Origin: Atherix ibis
Taxonomy: Eukaryota; Arthropoda; Insecta; Diptera; Athericidae
DNA length: 64,000 nucleotides
Reading direction: 5' to 3'
Assembly (NCBI GenBank): GCA_958298945.1
Contig: OY282608.1
Span: forward strand, 81,826,806-81,890,805
The notes beneath the pieces were generated by a model. The model ran no database searches and was not told the DNA's origin. It saw nothing but the letters and a program-made list of their open reading frames with translations. The translations under genes and the position numbers were made by a program. This document shows, in pieces, positions 15,301 to 31,345 of the stretch (position 1 is the first letter of the stretch; every line of letters starts with the position of its first letter).

Positions 15301-18300
15301 AACAAGCCAACAAACCACCAAGCCAACAACCCAACAAACCAACAAACCAACAAGCCAACAAGCCAACAAACCAACAAACCAACAAGCCAACAAACGAACA
15401 AACCAACAAACCAACAAAACAACAAACCAACAAACCAACACACCAACAAACCAACAAACCAACAAACCAACAAACCAACAAACCAACAAACCTACAAACA
15501 AACAAACAAACAAGCCAACAAACCAACAAACCAACAAACCAACAAACCAACAAACCAACAAACAAACAAACCAACACCCCAACAAACCAACAAACCAACA
15601 AACCAACAAACCAACAAACCAACAAACCAACAAGCAACAAACCAACAAACCAACAAACGAATAAACGAACAAACCAACAAACAAATAAACAAACAAACCA
15701 ACAAACCAACAAACCAACAAGTCAACAAACCAACAAACCAACAAACGAACAAATCAACAAACCAACAAACCAACAAACCAACAAACCAACAAACCAACAA
15801 ACCAACAAACCAACAAACCAACAAACCAACAAACAAACAAACGAACAAATGAACAAACCAACAAACGAACAAACCAACAAACCAACAAACCAACAAACCA
15901 GCAAGCCAACAAACCAACAAATCAACCAACCAACAAGCCAACAAACCAAAAAACCAATAAACCAACAAACCAACATACCAACAACCAACAAACCAACAAA
16001 CCAACAAGCCAACAAGCCAACAAGCCAACAAGCCAACCAGCCAACAAACCAACAAGCCAATAAACCAGCAAGCCAACAAACCAACAAACCAACAAACGAA
16101 CAAACCAACAAACCAATAAACCAACAAACCAATAAACCGGCAAGCCAACAAACCAACAAACCAACAAGCCAACAAGCCAACAAACCAACAAGCCAACAAG
16201 CCAACAAGCCAACAAGCCAACAAACCAACAAACCAACAAACCAACAAACCAACAAACGAACAAACGAACAAACCAACGAACCAACAAACCAACAAACCAA
16301 CAAACCAACAAGCCAACAAACCAACAAACCAACAAACGAACAAACCAACAAATCAATAAACCAACAAACCAATAAACCGACAAGCCAACAAACCAACAAA
16401 CCAACAAACCGACAAGCCAACTAGCCAACAAACCAACAAACCAAAAAACCAACAAACCAACAAGCCAACAAACCAACAAGCCAACAAACCAACACACAAA
16501 CAAACCAACAAACCAACATGCCAAAAAGCCAACAAACCAACAAACCAACAAAACAACAAACCAACAAACCAACAAACCAACAAACCAACAAGCCAACAAA
16601 CGAACAAACCAACAAACAAACAAAACAACAAACCAACAAACCAACAAACTAATAAACCAAAAAACCAACAAACCAACAAACCAACAAACCAACAAACCAA
16701 CAAACCTACAAACAAACAAACCAACAAGCCAACAAACCAACAAGCCAACAAACCAACAACCCAACAAACGAACAAACCAACAAACCAACAAACCAACAAA
16801 CCAACAAACCAACAAACGAACAAACCAACAAGCCAACAAACCAACAAACCAATAAGCCAATAAACCAACAAACCAACAAACGAACAAACCAACAAATCAA
16901 TAAACCAACAAACCAATAAACCGACAAGCCAACAAACCAACAAACCAACAAACGAACAAACCAACAAACCAATAAACCAACAAACCAACAAACCAATAAA
17001 CCGGCAAGCCAACAAACCAACAAACCAACAAACCAACAAGCCAACAAGCCAACTAGCCAACAAACCAACAAACCAACAAACCAACAAACCAACAAACCAA
17101 CAAGCCAACAAGCCAACAAACCAACAAACCAACAAACCAACAAACCAACAAACCAACAAACGAACAAACCAACAAACCAACAAACCAACAAACCAACAAA
17201 CCAACAAACCAACAAGCCAACAAGCCAACAAACCAACAAACCAACAAACCAACAAACCAACAAACGAACAAACCAACAAACCAACAAACCAACAAACCAA
17301 CAAACCAACAAACCAACAAGCCAACAAGCCAACAAACCAACAAACCAACAAACCAACAACCGAACAAACGAACAAACCAACAAAACAACAAACCAACAAA
17401 CCAACAAACCAATAAGCCAACAAACGAACAAACCAACAAACGAACAAACCAACAAATCAATAAACCAACAAACCAATAAACCGACAAGCCAACAAACCAA
17501 CAAACCAACAAACGAACAAACCAACAAACCAATAAACCAACAAACCAATAAACCGGCAAGCCAACAAACCAACAAACCAACAAACCAACAAGCCAACAAG
17601 CCAACAAGCCAACAAACCAACAAACCAACAAACCAACAAACCAACAAACCAACAAACCAACAAGCCAACAAGCCAACAAACGAACAAACCAACAAACCAA
17701 CAAACCAACCAACGAAAAAACCAACAAACCAACAAACCAACCAACGAAAAAACCAACAAATAAACAAACCAACAAACCAACAAACCAACAAACCAACAAA
17801 CCAACAACCGAACAAACGAACAAACCAACAAAACAACAAACCAACAAACCAACAAACCAATAAGCCAACAAACCAACAAACCAACAAACGAACAAACCAA
17901 CAAATCAATAAACCAACAAACCAATAAACCGACAAGCCAACAAACCAACAAACCAACAAACGAACAAACCAACAAACCAATAAACCAACAAACCAATAAA
18001 CCGGCAAGCCAACAAACCAACAAACCAACAAACCAACAAGCCAACAAGCCAACAAGCCAACAAACCAACAAACCAACAAACCATCAAACCAACAAACCAA
18101 CAAACCAACAAGCCAACAAGCCAACAAACGAACAAACCAACAAACCAACAAACGAACAAACCAACAAACCAACAAACCAACAAACCAACAAACCAACAAA
18201 CCAACAAGCCAACAAGCCAACAAACCAACAAACCAACAAACCAACAACCGAACAAACGAACAAACCAACAAAACAACAAACCAACAAACCAACAAACCAA

Positions 18301-20050
18301 TAAGCCAACAAACCAACAAACCAACAAACGAACAAACCAACAAATCAATAAACCAACAAACCAATAAACCGACAAGCCAACAAACCAACAAACCAACAAA
18401 CGAACAAACCAACAAACCAATAAACCAACAAACCAATAAACCGGCAAGCCAACAAACCAACAAACCAACAAACCAACAAGCCAACAAGCCAATAAGCCAA
18501 CAAACCAACAAACCAACAAACCAACAAACCAACAAACCAACAAACCAACAAGCTAACAAGCCAACAAACGAACAAACCAACAAACCAACAAACCAACCAA
18601 CGAAAAAACCAACAAATAAACAAACCAACAAACCAACAAACCAACAAACCAACAAACGAACAAACCAACAAACCAACAAAGCAACAAGCCAACAAACCAA
18701 CAAACCAACATACCAACAAACCAACAAACGAACTAACCAACAAACCAACAAACCAACAACCCAACGAACCAACAAACCAACAAACCAACATGCCAACAAA
18801 CCAACTAACCAAAAAACCAACAAACCAACAAACCAACAAGCCAACAAACCAAAAACCAATAAACCAACAAACCAACAAACCAACAAAACAACAAACCAAC
18901 AAACCAACAAGCCAACAAGCCAACAAACCAACAAGCCAACAAACAAACAAACGAACAAACCAACAAACCCACAAGTCAACAAAAGAACAAACCAACACCC
19001 AAACAAACCAACAAACGAACAAACCAACAAAGCAAAAAACCAACAAGCCCGCAAACCAACAAACTAACAAGCCAACAAACCACCAAGCCAACAAACCAAC
19101 AAACCAACAAGCCAACAAGCCAACAAACCAACAAACCAACAAGCCAACAAACGAACAAATCAACAAACCAACAAAACAACAAACCAACAAACCAACAAAC
19201 CTACAAACAAACAAACCAACACCCCAACAAACCAACAAACCAACAAACCAACAAACCAACAAACCAACAAACCAACAAACCAACAAGCAACAAACCAACA
19301 AACCAACAAACGAATAAACGAACAAACCAACAAACAAATAAACAAACAAACCAACAAACCAACAAACCAACAAGTCAACAAACCAACAAACGAACAAACG
19401 AACAAACCAACAAACCAACAAACCAACAAACCAACAAACCAACAAACCAACCAACCAACAAACAAACAAACGAACAAACGTACAAACCAACAAACGAACA
19501 AACCAGCAAACCAACAAACCAACAAACCAACAAACCAACAAGCCAACAAACCAACAAATCAAACAACCAACAAGCTAACAAACCAAAAACCAAAAAACGA
19601 ACAAACCAACAAACCAACAAGCCAACAAGCCAACAAGCCAACAAGCCAACCAGCCAACAAGTCAACAAACCAACAAGCCAACAAACCAACAAACCAACAA
19701 ACCAACAAGCCAACAAACCAGCAAGCCAACAAACCAACAAACCAACAAAAGAACAAACCAACAAACCAATAAACCAACAAACCAATAAACCGGCAAGCCA
19801 ACAAACCAACAAACCAACAAACCAACAAGCCAACAAACCAACAAACCAACAAGCCAACAAGCCAACAAGCGAACAAGCCAACAAGCCAACAACCCAACAA
19901 ACCAAGAAACCAACAAACAAACAAACCAACAAACGAACAAACAAACAAACCAACAAACCAACAAACCAACAAGCCAACAAACCAACAAATCAACAAACGA
20001 ACAAACCAACAAATCAATAAACCAACAAACCAATAAACCGACAAGCCAAC
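14889..20050. repeat. 5.16-kb segmental tandem duplication, copy 1
   Basis: Landmarks at 15,119, 16,517 and 18,789 recur at 20,281, 21,679 and 23,943. The offset is 5,162 bp up to about 17,620 and 5,154 bp after about 17,660. The change is the loss of one octamer from a run of consensus monomers near 17,610-17,660 (22,770-22,815 in copy 2). By eye I found only one substitution, T at 16,061 versus C at 21,223. The copy contains about 645 octamers and carries landmark words found in other sub-arrays. Confidence 0.93.
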
Positions 20051-23000
20051 AAAACAACAAACCAACAAACCAACAAACCAATAAACCAACAAACCAACAA
20101 ACCAACAAACCAACAAACCAACAAACCAACAAACCTACAAACAAACAAACCAACACCCCAACAAACCAACAAACCAACAAACCAACAAACCAACAAACCA
20201 ACAAGCAACAAACCAACAAACGAATAAACGAATAAACCAACAAACAAATAAACCAACAAACCAACAAACCAACAAACCAACATGCAAACAAACCAACTAA
20301 CCAAAAAACCAACAAACCAACAAACCAACAAGCCAACAAACCAAAAAACCAATAACCCAACAAACCAACAAACCAACAAACCAACAAACCAACAAACCAA
20401 CAAACCAACAAACCAACAAACCAACAAATCAACAAACCAACAAGCCAACAAGCCAACAAACCAACAAGCCAACAAACCACCAAGCCAACAACCCAACAAA
20501 CCAACAAACCAACAAGCCAACAAGCCAACAAACCAACAAACCAACAAGCCAACAAACGAACAAACCAACAAACCAACAAAACAACAAACCAACAAACCAA
20601 CACACCAACAAACCAACAAACCAACAAACCAACAAACCAACAAACCAACAAACCTACAAACAAACAAACAAACAAGCCAACAAACCAACAAACCAACAAA
20701 CCAACAAACCAACAAACCAACAAACAAACAAACCAACACCCCAACAAACCAACAAACCAACAAACCAACAAACCAACAAACCAACAAACCAACAAGCAAC
20801 AAACCAACAAACCAACAAACGAATAAACGAACAAACCAACAAACAAATAAACAAACAAACCAACAAACCAACAAACCAACAAGTCAACAAACCAACAAAC
20901 CAACAAACGAACAAATCAACAAACCAACAAACCAACAAACCAACAAACCAACAAACCAACAAACCAACAAACCAACAAACCAACAAACCAACAAACAAAC
21001 AAACGAACAAATGAACAAACCAACAAACGAACAAACCAACAAACCAACAAACCAACAAACCAGCAAGCCAACAAACCAACAAATCAACCAACCAACAAGC
21101 CAACAAACCAAAAAACCAATAAACCAACAAACCAACATACCAACAACCAACAAACCAACAAACCAACAAGCCAACAAGCCAACAAGCCAACAAGCCAACC
21201 AGCCAACAAACCAACAAGCCAACAAACCAGCAAGCCAACAAACCAACAAACCAACAAACGAACAAACCAACAAACCAATAAACCAACAAACCAATAAACC
21301 GGCAAGCCAACAAACCAACAAACCAACAAGCCAACAAGCCAACAAACCAACAAGCCAACAAGCCAACAAGCCAACAAGCCAACAAACCAACAAACCAACA
21401 AACCAACAAACCAACAAACGAACAAACGAACAAACCAACGAACCAACAAACCAACAAACCAACAAACCAACAAGCCAACAAACCAACAAACCAACAAACG
21501 AACAAACCAACAAATCAATAAACCAACAAACCAATAAACCGACAAGCCAACAAACCAACAAACCAACAAACCGACAAGCCAACTAGCCAACAAACCAACA
21601 AACCAAAAAACCAACAAACCAACAAGCCAACAAACCAACAAGCCAACAAACCAACACACAAACAAACCAACAAACCAACATGCCAAAAAGCCAACAAACC
21701 AACAAACCAACAAAACAACAAACCAACAAACCAACAAACCAACAAACCAACAAGCCAACAAACGAACAAACCAACAAACAAACAAAACAACAAACCAACA
21801 AACCAACAAACTAATAAACCAAAAAACCAACAAACCAACAAACCAACAAACCAACAAACCAACAAACCTACAAACAAACAAACCAACAAGCCAACAAACC
21901 AACAAGCCAACAAACCAACAACCCAACAAACGAACAAACCAACAAACCAACAAACCAACAAACCAACAAACCAACAAACGAACAAACCAACAAGCCAACA
22001 AACCAACAAACCAATAAGCCAATAAACCAACAAACCAACAAACGAACAAACCAACAAATCAATAAACCAACAAACCAATAAACCGACAAGCCAACAAACC
22101 AACAAACCAACAAACGAACAAACCAACAAACCAATAAACCAACAAACCAACAAACCAATAAACCGGCAAGCCAACAAACCAACAAACCAACAAACCAACA
22201 AGCCAACAAGCCAACTAGCCAACAAACCAACAAACCAACAAACCAACAAACCAACAAACCAACAAGCCAACAAGCCAACAAACCAACAAACCAACAAACC
22301 AACAAACCAACAAACCAACAAACGAACAAACCAACAAACCAACAAACCAACAAACCAACAAACCAACAAACCAACAAGCCAACAAGCCAACAAACCAACA
22401 AACCAACAAACCAACAAACCAACAAACGAACAAACCAACAAACCAACAAACCAACAAACCAACAAACCAACAAACCAACAAGCCAACAAGCCAACAAACC
22501 AACAAACCAACAAACCAACAACCGAACAAACGAACAAACCAACAAAACAACAAACCAACAAACCAACAAACCAATAAGCCAACAAACGAACAAACCAACA
22601 AACGAACAAACCAACAAATCAATAAACCAACAAACCAATAAACCGACAAGCCAACAAACCAACAAACCAACAAACGAACAAACCAACAAACCAATAAACC
22701 AACAAACCAATAAACCGGCAAGCCAACAAACCAACAAACCAACAAACCAACAAGCCAACAAGCCAACAAGCCAACAAACCAACAAACCAACAAACCAACA
22801 AACCAACAAACCAACAAGCCAACAAGCCAACAAACGAACAAACCAACAAACCAACAAACCAACCAACGAAAAAACCAACAAACCAACAAACCAACCAACG
22901 AAAAAACCAACAAATAAACAAACCAACAAACCAACAAACCAACAAACCAACAAACCAACAACCGAACAAACGAACAAACCAACAAAACAACAAACCAACA

Positions 23001-25204
23001 AACCAACAAACCAATAAGCCAACAAACCAACAAACCAACAAACGAACAAACCAACAAATCAATAAACCAACAAACCAATAAACCGACAAGCCAACAAACC
23101 AACAAACCAACAAACGAACAAACCAACAAACCAATAAACCAACAAACCAATAAACCGGCAAGCCAACAAACCAACAAACCAACAAACCAACAAGCCAACA
23201 AGCCAACAAGCCAACAAACCAACAAACCAACAAACCATCAAACCAACAAACCAACAAACCAACAAGCCAACAAGCCAACAAACGAACAAACCAACAAACC
23301 AACAAACGAACAAACCAACAAACCAACAAACCAACAAACCAACAAACCAACAAACCAACAAGCCAACAAGCCAACAAACCAACAAACCAACAAACCAACA
23401 ACCGAACAAACGAACAAACCAACAAAACAACAAACCAACAAACCAACAAACCAATAAGCCAACAAACCAACAAACCAACAAACGAACAAACCAACAAATC
23501 AATAAACCAACAAACCAATAAACCGACAAGCCAACAAACCAACAAACCAACAAACGAACAAACCAACAAACCAATAAACCAACAAACCAATAAACCGGCA
23601 AGCCAACAAACCAACAAACCAACAAACCAACAAGCCAACAAGCCAATAAGCCAACAAACCAACAAACCAACAAACCAACAAACCAACAAACCAACAAACC
23701 AACAAGCTAACAAGCCAACAAACGAACAAACCAACAAACCAACAAACCAACCAACGAAAAAACCAACAAATAAACAAACCAACAAACCAACAAACCAACA
23801 AACCAACAAACGAACAAACCAACAAACCAACAAAGCAACAAGCCAACAAACCAACAAACCAACATACCAACAAACCAACAAACGAACTAACCAACAAACC
23901 AACAAACCAACAACCCAACGAACCAACAAACCAACAAACCAACATGCCAACAAACCAACTAACCAAAAAACCAACAAACCAACAAACCAACAAGCCAACA
24001 AACCAAAAACCAATAAACCAACAAACCAACAAACCAACAAAACAACAAACCAACAAACCAACAAGCCAACAAGCCAACAAACCAACAAGCCAACAAACAA
24101 ACAAACGAACAAACCAACAAACCCACAAGTCAACAAAAGAACAAACCAACACCCAAACAAACCAACAAACGAACAAACCAACAAAGCAAAAAACCAACAA
24201 GCCCGCAAACCAACAAACTAACAAGCCAACAAACCACCAAGCCAACAAACCAACAAACCAACAAGCCAACAAGCCAACAAACCAACAAACCAACAAGCCA
24301 ACAAACGAACAAATCAACAAACCAACAAAACAACAAACCAACAAACCAACAAACCTACAAACAAACAAACCAACACCCCAACAAACCAACAAACCAACAA
24401 ACCAACAAACCAACAAACCAACAAACCAACAAACCAACAAGCAACAAACCAACAAACCAACAAACGAATAAACGAACAAACCAACAAACAAATAAACAAA
24501 CAAACCAACAAACCAACAAACCAACAAGTCAACAAACCAACAAACGAACAAACGAACAAACCAACAAACCAACAAACCAACAAACCAACAAACCAACAAA
24601 CCAACCAACCAACAAACAAACAAACGAACAAACGTACAAACCAACAAACGAACAAACCAGCAAACCAACAAACCAACAAACCAACAAACCAACAAGCCAA
24701 CAAACCAACAAATCAAACAACCAACAAGCTAACAAACCAAAAACCAAAAAACGAACAAACCAACAAACCAACAAGCCAACAAGCCAACAAGCCAACAAGC
24801 CAACCAGCCAACAAGTCAACAAACCAACAAGCCAACAAACCAACAAACCAACAAACCAACAAGCCAACAAACCAGCAAGCCAACAAACCAACAAACCAAC
24901 AAAAGAACAAACCAACAAACCAATAAACCAACAAACCAATAAACCGGCAAGCCAACAAACCAACAAACCAACAAACCAACAAGCCAACAAACCAACAAAC
25001 CAACAAGCCAACAAGCCAACAAGCGAACAAGCCAACAAGCCAACAACCCAACAAACCAAGAAACCAACAAACAAACAAACCAACAAACGAACAAACAAAC
25101 AAACCAACAAACCAACAAACCAACAAGCCAACAAACCAACAAATCAACAAACGAACAAACCAACAAATCAATAAACCAACAAACCAATAAACCGACAAGC
25201 CAAC
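20051..25204. repeat. 5.16-kb segmental tandem duplication, copy 2
   Basis: This copy directly abuts copy 1. The left junction is visible at 20,047-20,055, where AAGCCAAC switches to AAAACAAC as at 14,889. Copy 2 ends near 25,204, after the same ACCGACAAGCC context that ends copy 1. It differs from copy 1 by one 8-bp deletion and one noticed substitution over about 5.15 kb, so the duplication is either very recent or an assembly duplication. Confidence 0.93.
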
Positions 25205-25331
25205 AAACCAACAAACCAACAAACCGACAAGCCAACTAGCCAACAAACTAACATACCAAAAAACCAACAAACCAACAAGCCAACAAACCAACAAGCCAAC
25301 AAACCAACAAACAAACAAACCAATAAACCAA

Positions 25332-26994
25332 CATGCCAAAAAGCCAACAAACCAACAAACCAACAAAACAACAAACCAACAAACCAACAAACCAACAAAC
25401 CAACAAACCAAAAAGCCAAGAAACGAACAAACCAACAAACAAACAAACCAACAAACCAACAAACCAACAAACCAATAAACCAACAAACCAACAAACCAAC
25501 AAACCAACAAACCAACAAACCAACAAACCTACAAACAAACAAACCAACAAGCCAACAAACCAACAAGCCAACAAACCAACAACCCAACAAACGAACAAAC
25601 CAACAAACCAACAAACCAACAAACCAACAAACCAACAAGCAACAAACCAACAAACCTACAAACGAATAACCAAACAAACCAACAAACAAATAAACCAGCA
25701 AACCAACAAACCAACAAACCAACATGCCAACAAAACAACAAACCAACAAACCAACAAACCAACAAACCAACAAACCAACAAACCAACAAGCCAACAAGCC
25801 AACAAACCAACAAACCAACAAACCAACACCCCAACAAACGAACAAACCAACAAACCAACAAACCAACAAACCAACAAACCAATAAGCTAACAAACCAACA
25901 AACCAAAAAACCAATAAACCAACAAACCAACAAACCAACAAACCAACAAACCAACAAACCAACAAACCAACAAACCAACAAACCAACAAACCAACAAACC
26001 AACAAACCAACAAACCAACAAGCCAACAAGCCAACAAACCAACAAACCAACAAACCAACAACCCAACAAACGAACATACCAACAAACCAACAAACCAACA
26101 AACCAACAAACCAATAAGCCAACAAACCAACAAACCAACAAACGAACAAACCAACAAATCAATAAACCAACAAACCAATAAACCGACAAGCCAACAAACC
26201 AACAAACCAACAAACGAACAAACCAACAAACCAATAAACCAACAAACCAATAAACCGGCAAGCCAACAAACTAACAAACCAACAAACCAACAAACGAACA
26301 AACCAACAAACCAACAAACCAACAAACCAACAAACCAACAAGCCAACAAACCAACAAATCAACAAACGAACAAACCAACAAATCAACCAACCAACAAGCC
26401 AACAAACCAAAAAACCAAAAAACCAACAAACCAACAAACCAACAAGCCAACAAGCCAACAAGCCAACAAGCCAACCAGCCAACAAGTCAACAGACCAACA
26501 AGCCAACAAACCAACAAACCAACAAACCAACAAGCCAACAAACCAGCAAGCCAACAAACCAACAAACCAACAAACGAACAAACCAACAAACCAATAAACC
26601 AACAAACCAATAAACCGGCAAGCCAACAAACCAACAAACCAACAAACCAACAAGCCAACAAGCCAACAAACCAACAACCCAACAAGCCAACAAGCCAACA
26701 AGCCAACAAGCCAACAAACCAACAAACCAACAAACCAACAAACCAATAAACGAACAAACCAACAAACCAACAAACCAACAAACCAACAAGCCAACAAACC
26801 AACAAATCAACAAACGGACAAACCAACAAATCAATAAACCAACAAACCAATAAACCGACAAGCCAACAAACCAACAAACCAACAAACCGACAAGCCAACT
26901 AGCCAACAAACCAACAAACCAACAAACCAACAAACCAACAAGCCAACAAACCAACAAGCCAACAAACCAACAAACAAACAAACCAACAAACCAA
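25332..26994. repeat. HOR array unit 1 (1,663 bp, short form)
   Basis: Units of this array are counted from one CATGCCAAAAAG landmark to the next. Unit 1 starts at 25,332 and contains the CATGCCAACAAAAC landmark at 25,723. It lacks the landmark in which CATGCC is followed by AAAACAACC, present in later units. About 130 bp of related sequence (25,205-25,331) lies between the 5.16 kb duplication and this unit. Confidence 0.8.
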
Positions 26995-28762
26995 CATGCC
27001 AAAAAGCCAACAAACCAACAAACCAACAAAACAACAAACCAACAAACCAACAAACCAACAAACCAACAAGCCAACAAACGAACAAACCAATAAACAAACA
27101 AAACAACAAACCAACAAACCAACAAACCAATAAACCAACAAACCAACAAACCAACAAACCAACAAACCAACAAACCAACAAACCTACAAACAAACAAACC
27201 AACAAGCCAACAAAACAACAACCCAACAAACGAAGAAACCAACAAACCAACAAACCAACAAACCAACAAACCAACAAGCAACAAACCAACAAACCAACAA
27301 ACGAATAACCAAACAAACCAACAAACAAATAAACCAGCAAACCAACAAACCAACAAACCAACATGCCAACAAACCAACTAACCAAAAAACTAACAAACCA
27401 AAACAACCAACAAGCCAACAAACCAAAAAACCAATAAACCAACAAACCAACAAACCAACAAACCAACAAACCAACAAACCAACAAACCAACAAACCAACA
27501 AACCAACAAACCAACAAACCAACAAACCAACAAACCAACAAACCAACAAGCCAACAAGCCAACAAACCAACAAACCAACAAACCAACAACCCAACAAACG
27601 AACAAACCAACAAACCAACAAACCAACAAACCAACAAACCAACAAACCAATAAGCTAACAAACCAACAAACCAAAAAACCAATAAACCAACAAACCAACA
27701 AACCAACAAACCAACAAACCAACAAACCAACAAACCAACAAACCAACAAACCAACAAACCAACAAACCAACAAACCAACAAACCAACAAGCCAACAAGCC
27801 AACAAACCAACAAACCAACAAACCAACAACCCAACAAACGAACATACCAACAAACCAACAAACCAACAAACCAACAAACCAATAAGCCAACAAACCAACA
27901 AACCAACAAACGAACAAACCAACAAATCAATAAACCAACAAACCAATAAACCGACAAGCCAACAAACCAACAAACCAACAAACGAACAAACCAACAAACC
28001 AATAAACCAACAAACCAATAAACCGGCAAGCCAACAAACTAACAAACCAACAAACCAACAAACGAACAAACCAACAAACCAACAAACCAACAAACCAACA
28101 AACCAACAAGCCAACAAACCAACAAATCAACAAACGAACAAACCAACAAATCAACCAACCAACAAGCCAACAAACCAAAAAACCAAAAAACCAACAAACC
28201 AACAAACCAACAAGCCAACAAGCCAACAAGCCAACAAGCCAACCAGCCAACAAGTCAACAGACCAACAAGCCAACAAACCAACAAACCAACAAACCAACA
28301 AGCCAACAAACCAGCAAGCCAACAAACCAACAAACCAACAAACGAACAAACCAACAAACCAATAAACCAACAAACCAATAAACCGGCAAGCCAACAAACC
28401 AACAAACCAACAAACCAACAAGCCAACAAGCCAACAAACCAACAACCCAACAAGCCAACAAGCCAACAAGCCAACAAGCCAACAAACCAACAAACCAACA
28501 AACCAACAAACCAATAAACGAACAAACCAACAAACCAACAAACCAACAAACCAACAAGCCAACAAACCAACAAATCAACAAACGGACAAACCAACAAATC
28601 AATAAACCAACAAACCAATAAACCGACAAGCCAACAAACCAACAAACCAACAAACCGACAAGCCAACTAGCCAACAAACCAACAAACCAACAAACCAACA
28701 AACCAACAAGCCAACAAACCAACAAGCCACCAAACCAACAAACAAACAAACCAACAAACCAA
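26995..28762. repeat. HOR array unit 2 (1,768 bp, short form)
   Basis: It starts at the CATGCCAAAAAG landmark at 26,995 and contains the CATGCC/AAAACAACC landmark at 27,362, but lacks the CATGCCAACAAAAC landmark. From about 25,885 to 29,200 the sequence repeats with offset 1,768 bp (for example 27,362 to 29,130). A few substitutions separate the copies, such as T at 27,391 versus C at 29,159. Units 1 and 2 each carry one half of the landmark set of the longer units. Confidence 0.8.
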
Positions 28763-31345
28763 CATGCCAAAAAGCCAACAAACCAACAAACCAACAAAAC
28801 AACAAACCAACAAACCAACAAACCAACAAACCAACAAGCCAACAAACGAACAAACCAACAAACAAACAAAACAACAAACCAACAAACCAACAAACCAATA
28901 AACCAACAAACCAACAAACCAACAAACCAACAAACCAACAAACCAACAAACCTACAAACAAACAAACCAACAAGCCAACAAAACAACAACCCAACAAACG
29001 AAGAAACCAACAAACCAACAAACCAACAAACCAACAAACCAACAAGCAACAAACCAACAAACCAACAAACGAATAACCAAACAAACCAACAAACAAATAA
29101 ACCAGCAAACCAACAAACCAACAAACCAACATGCCAACAAACCAACTAACCAAAAAACCAACAAACCAAAACAACCAACAAGCCAACAAACCAAAAAACC
29201 AATAAACCAACAAACCAGCAAACCAACAAACCAACAAACCAACAAACCAACAAACCAACAAACCAACAAACCAACAAACCAACAAACCAACAAACCAACA
29301 AGCCAACAAGCCAACAAACCAACAAACCAACAAACCAACAACCCAACAAACGAACAAACCAACAAACCAACAAACCAACAAACCAACAAACCAATAAGCC
29401 AACAAACCAACAAACTAACAAACGAACAAACCAACAAATCAATAAACCAACAAACCAATAAACCGACAAGGCAACAAACCAACAAACCAACAAACGAACA
29501 AACCAACAAACCAATAAACCAACAAACCAATAAACCGGCAAGCCAACAAACCAACAAACCAACAAACCAACAAGCCAACAAGCCAACAAGCCAACAAGCC
29601 AACAAACAAACAAACCAACAAACTAACAAACCAACAAACCAACAACCCAACAAGCCAACAAACCAACAAACCAACAAACCAACAAACCAACAAACAAACA
29701 AACCAACAAACCAACAAACGAACAAACCAACAAACCAACAAACGAACAAACCAACAAACCAACAAAGCAACAAGCCAACAAACTAACAAACCAACATACC
29801 ACTAAACCAACAAACGAGCTAACCAACAAACCAACAAACCAACAAACCAACAAACCAACAAACCAACAAACCAACAAACCAACAAACCTACAAACAAACA
29901 AACCAACAAGCCAACAAACCAACAAGCCAACAAACCAACAACCCAACAAACGAACAAACCAACAAACCAACAAACCAACAAACCAACAAACCAACAAGCA
30001 ACAAACCAACAAACCTACAAACGAATAACCAAACAAACCAACAAACAAATAAACCAGCAAACCAACAAACCAACAAACCAACATGCCAACAAAACAACAA
30101 ACCAACAAACCAACAAACCAACAAACCAACAAACCAACAAACCAACAAGCCAACAAGCCAACAAACCAACAAACCAACAAACCAACACCCCAACAAACGA
30201 ACAAACCAACAAACCAACAAACCAACAAACCAACAAACCAATAAGCTAACAAACCAACAAACCAAAAAACCAATAAACCAACAAACCAACAAACCAACAA
30301 ACCAACAAACCAACAAACCAACAAACCAACAAACCAACAAACCAACAAACCAACAAACCAACAAACCAACAAACCAACAAGCCAACAAGCCAACAAACCA
30401 ACAAACCAACAAAGCAACAACCCAACAAACGAACATACCAACAAACCAACAAACCAACAAACCAACAAACCAATAAGCCAACAAACCAACAAACCAACAA
30501 ACGAACAAACCAACAAATCAATAAACCAACAAACCAATAAACCGACAAGCCAACAAACCAACAAACCAACAAACGAACAAACCAACAAACCAATAAACCA
30601 ACAAACCAATAAACCGGCAAGCCAACAAACTAACAAACCAACAAACCAACAAACGAACAAACCAACAAACCAACAAACCAACGAACCAACAAGCCAACAA
30701 ACCAACAAATCAACAACCGAACAAACCAACAAATCAACCAACCAACAAGCCAACAAACCAAAAAACCAAAAAACCAACAAACCAACAAACCAACAAGCCA
30801 ACAGGCCAACAAGCCAACAAGCCAACCAGCCAACAAGTCAACAGACCAACAAGCCAACAAACCAACAAACCAACAAACCAACAAGCCAACAAACCAGCAA
30901 GCCAACAAACCAACAAACCAACAAACGAACAAACCAACAAACCAATAAACCAACAAACCAATAAACCGGCAAGCCAACAAACCAACAAACCAACAAACCA
31001 ACAAGCCAACAAGCCAACAAACCAACAACCCAACAAGCCAACAAGCCAACAAGCCAACAAGCCAACAAACCAACAAACCAACAAACCAACAAACCAATAA
31101 ACGAACAAACCAACAAACCAACAAACCAACAAACCAACAAGCCAACAAACCAACAAATCAACAAACGGACAAACCAACAAATCAATAAACCAACAAACCA
31201 ATAAACCGACAAGCCAACAAACCAACAAACCAACAAACCGTCAAGCCAACTAGCCAACAAACCAACAAACCAACAAACCAACAAACCAACAAGCCAACAA
31301 TCCAACAAGCCAACAAACCAACAAACAAACAAACCAACAAACCAA
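28763..31345. repeat. HOR array unit 3 (2,583 bp, full form)
   Basis: This is the first unit with all three landmarks in order: CATGCCAAAAAG at 28,763, CATGCC/AAAACAACC at 29,130 and CATGCCAACAAAAC at 30,082. It also carries the rare word AAGGCAAC at about 29,469, which recurs once in each following unit. Confidence 0.85.

Noticed and set aside
16706..19054. Longest open frame, 782 codons on the - strand, and several hundred similar long frames on both strands
   Set aside because: They follow from a stop-free octamer. Their peptides are pure FVGLLVCW-type or PTNQQTNK-type repeats in every frame, most - strand frames begin at TTG-like codons rather than ATG, and the frame is not kept in the near-identical 5.16 kb copy, where one lost octamer changes its end points.
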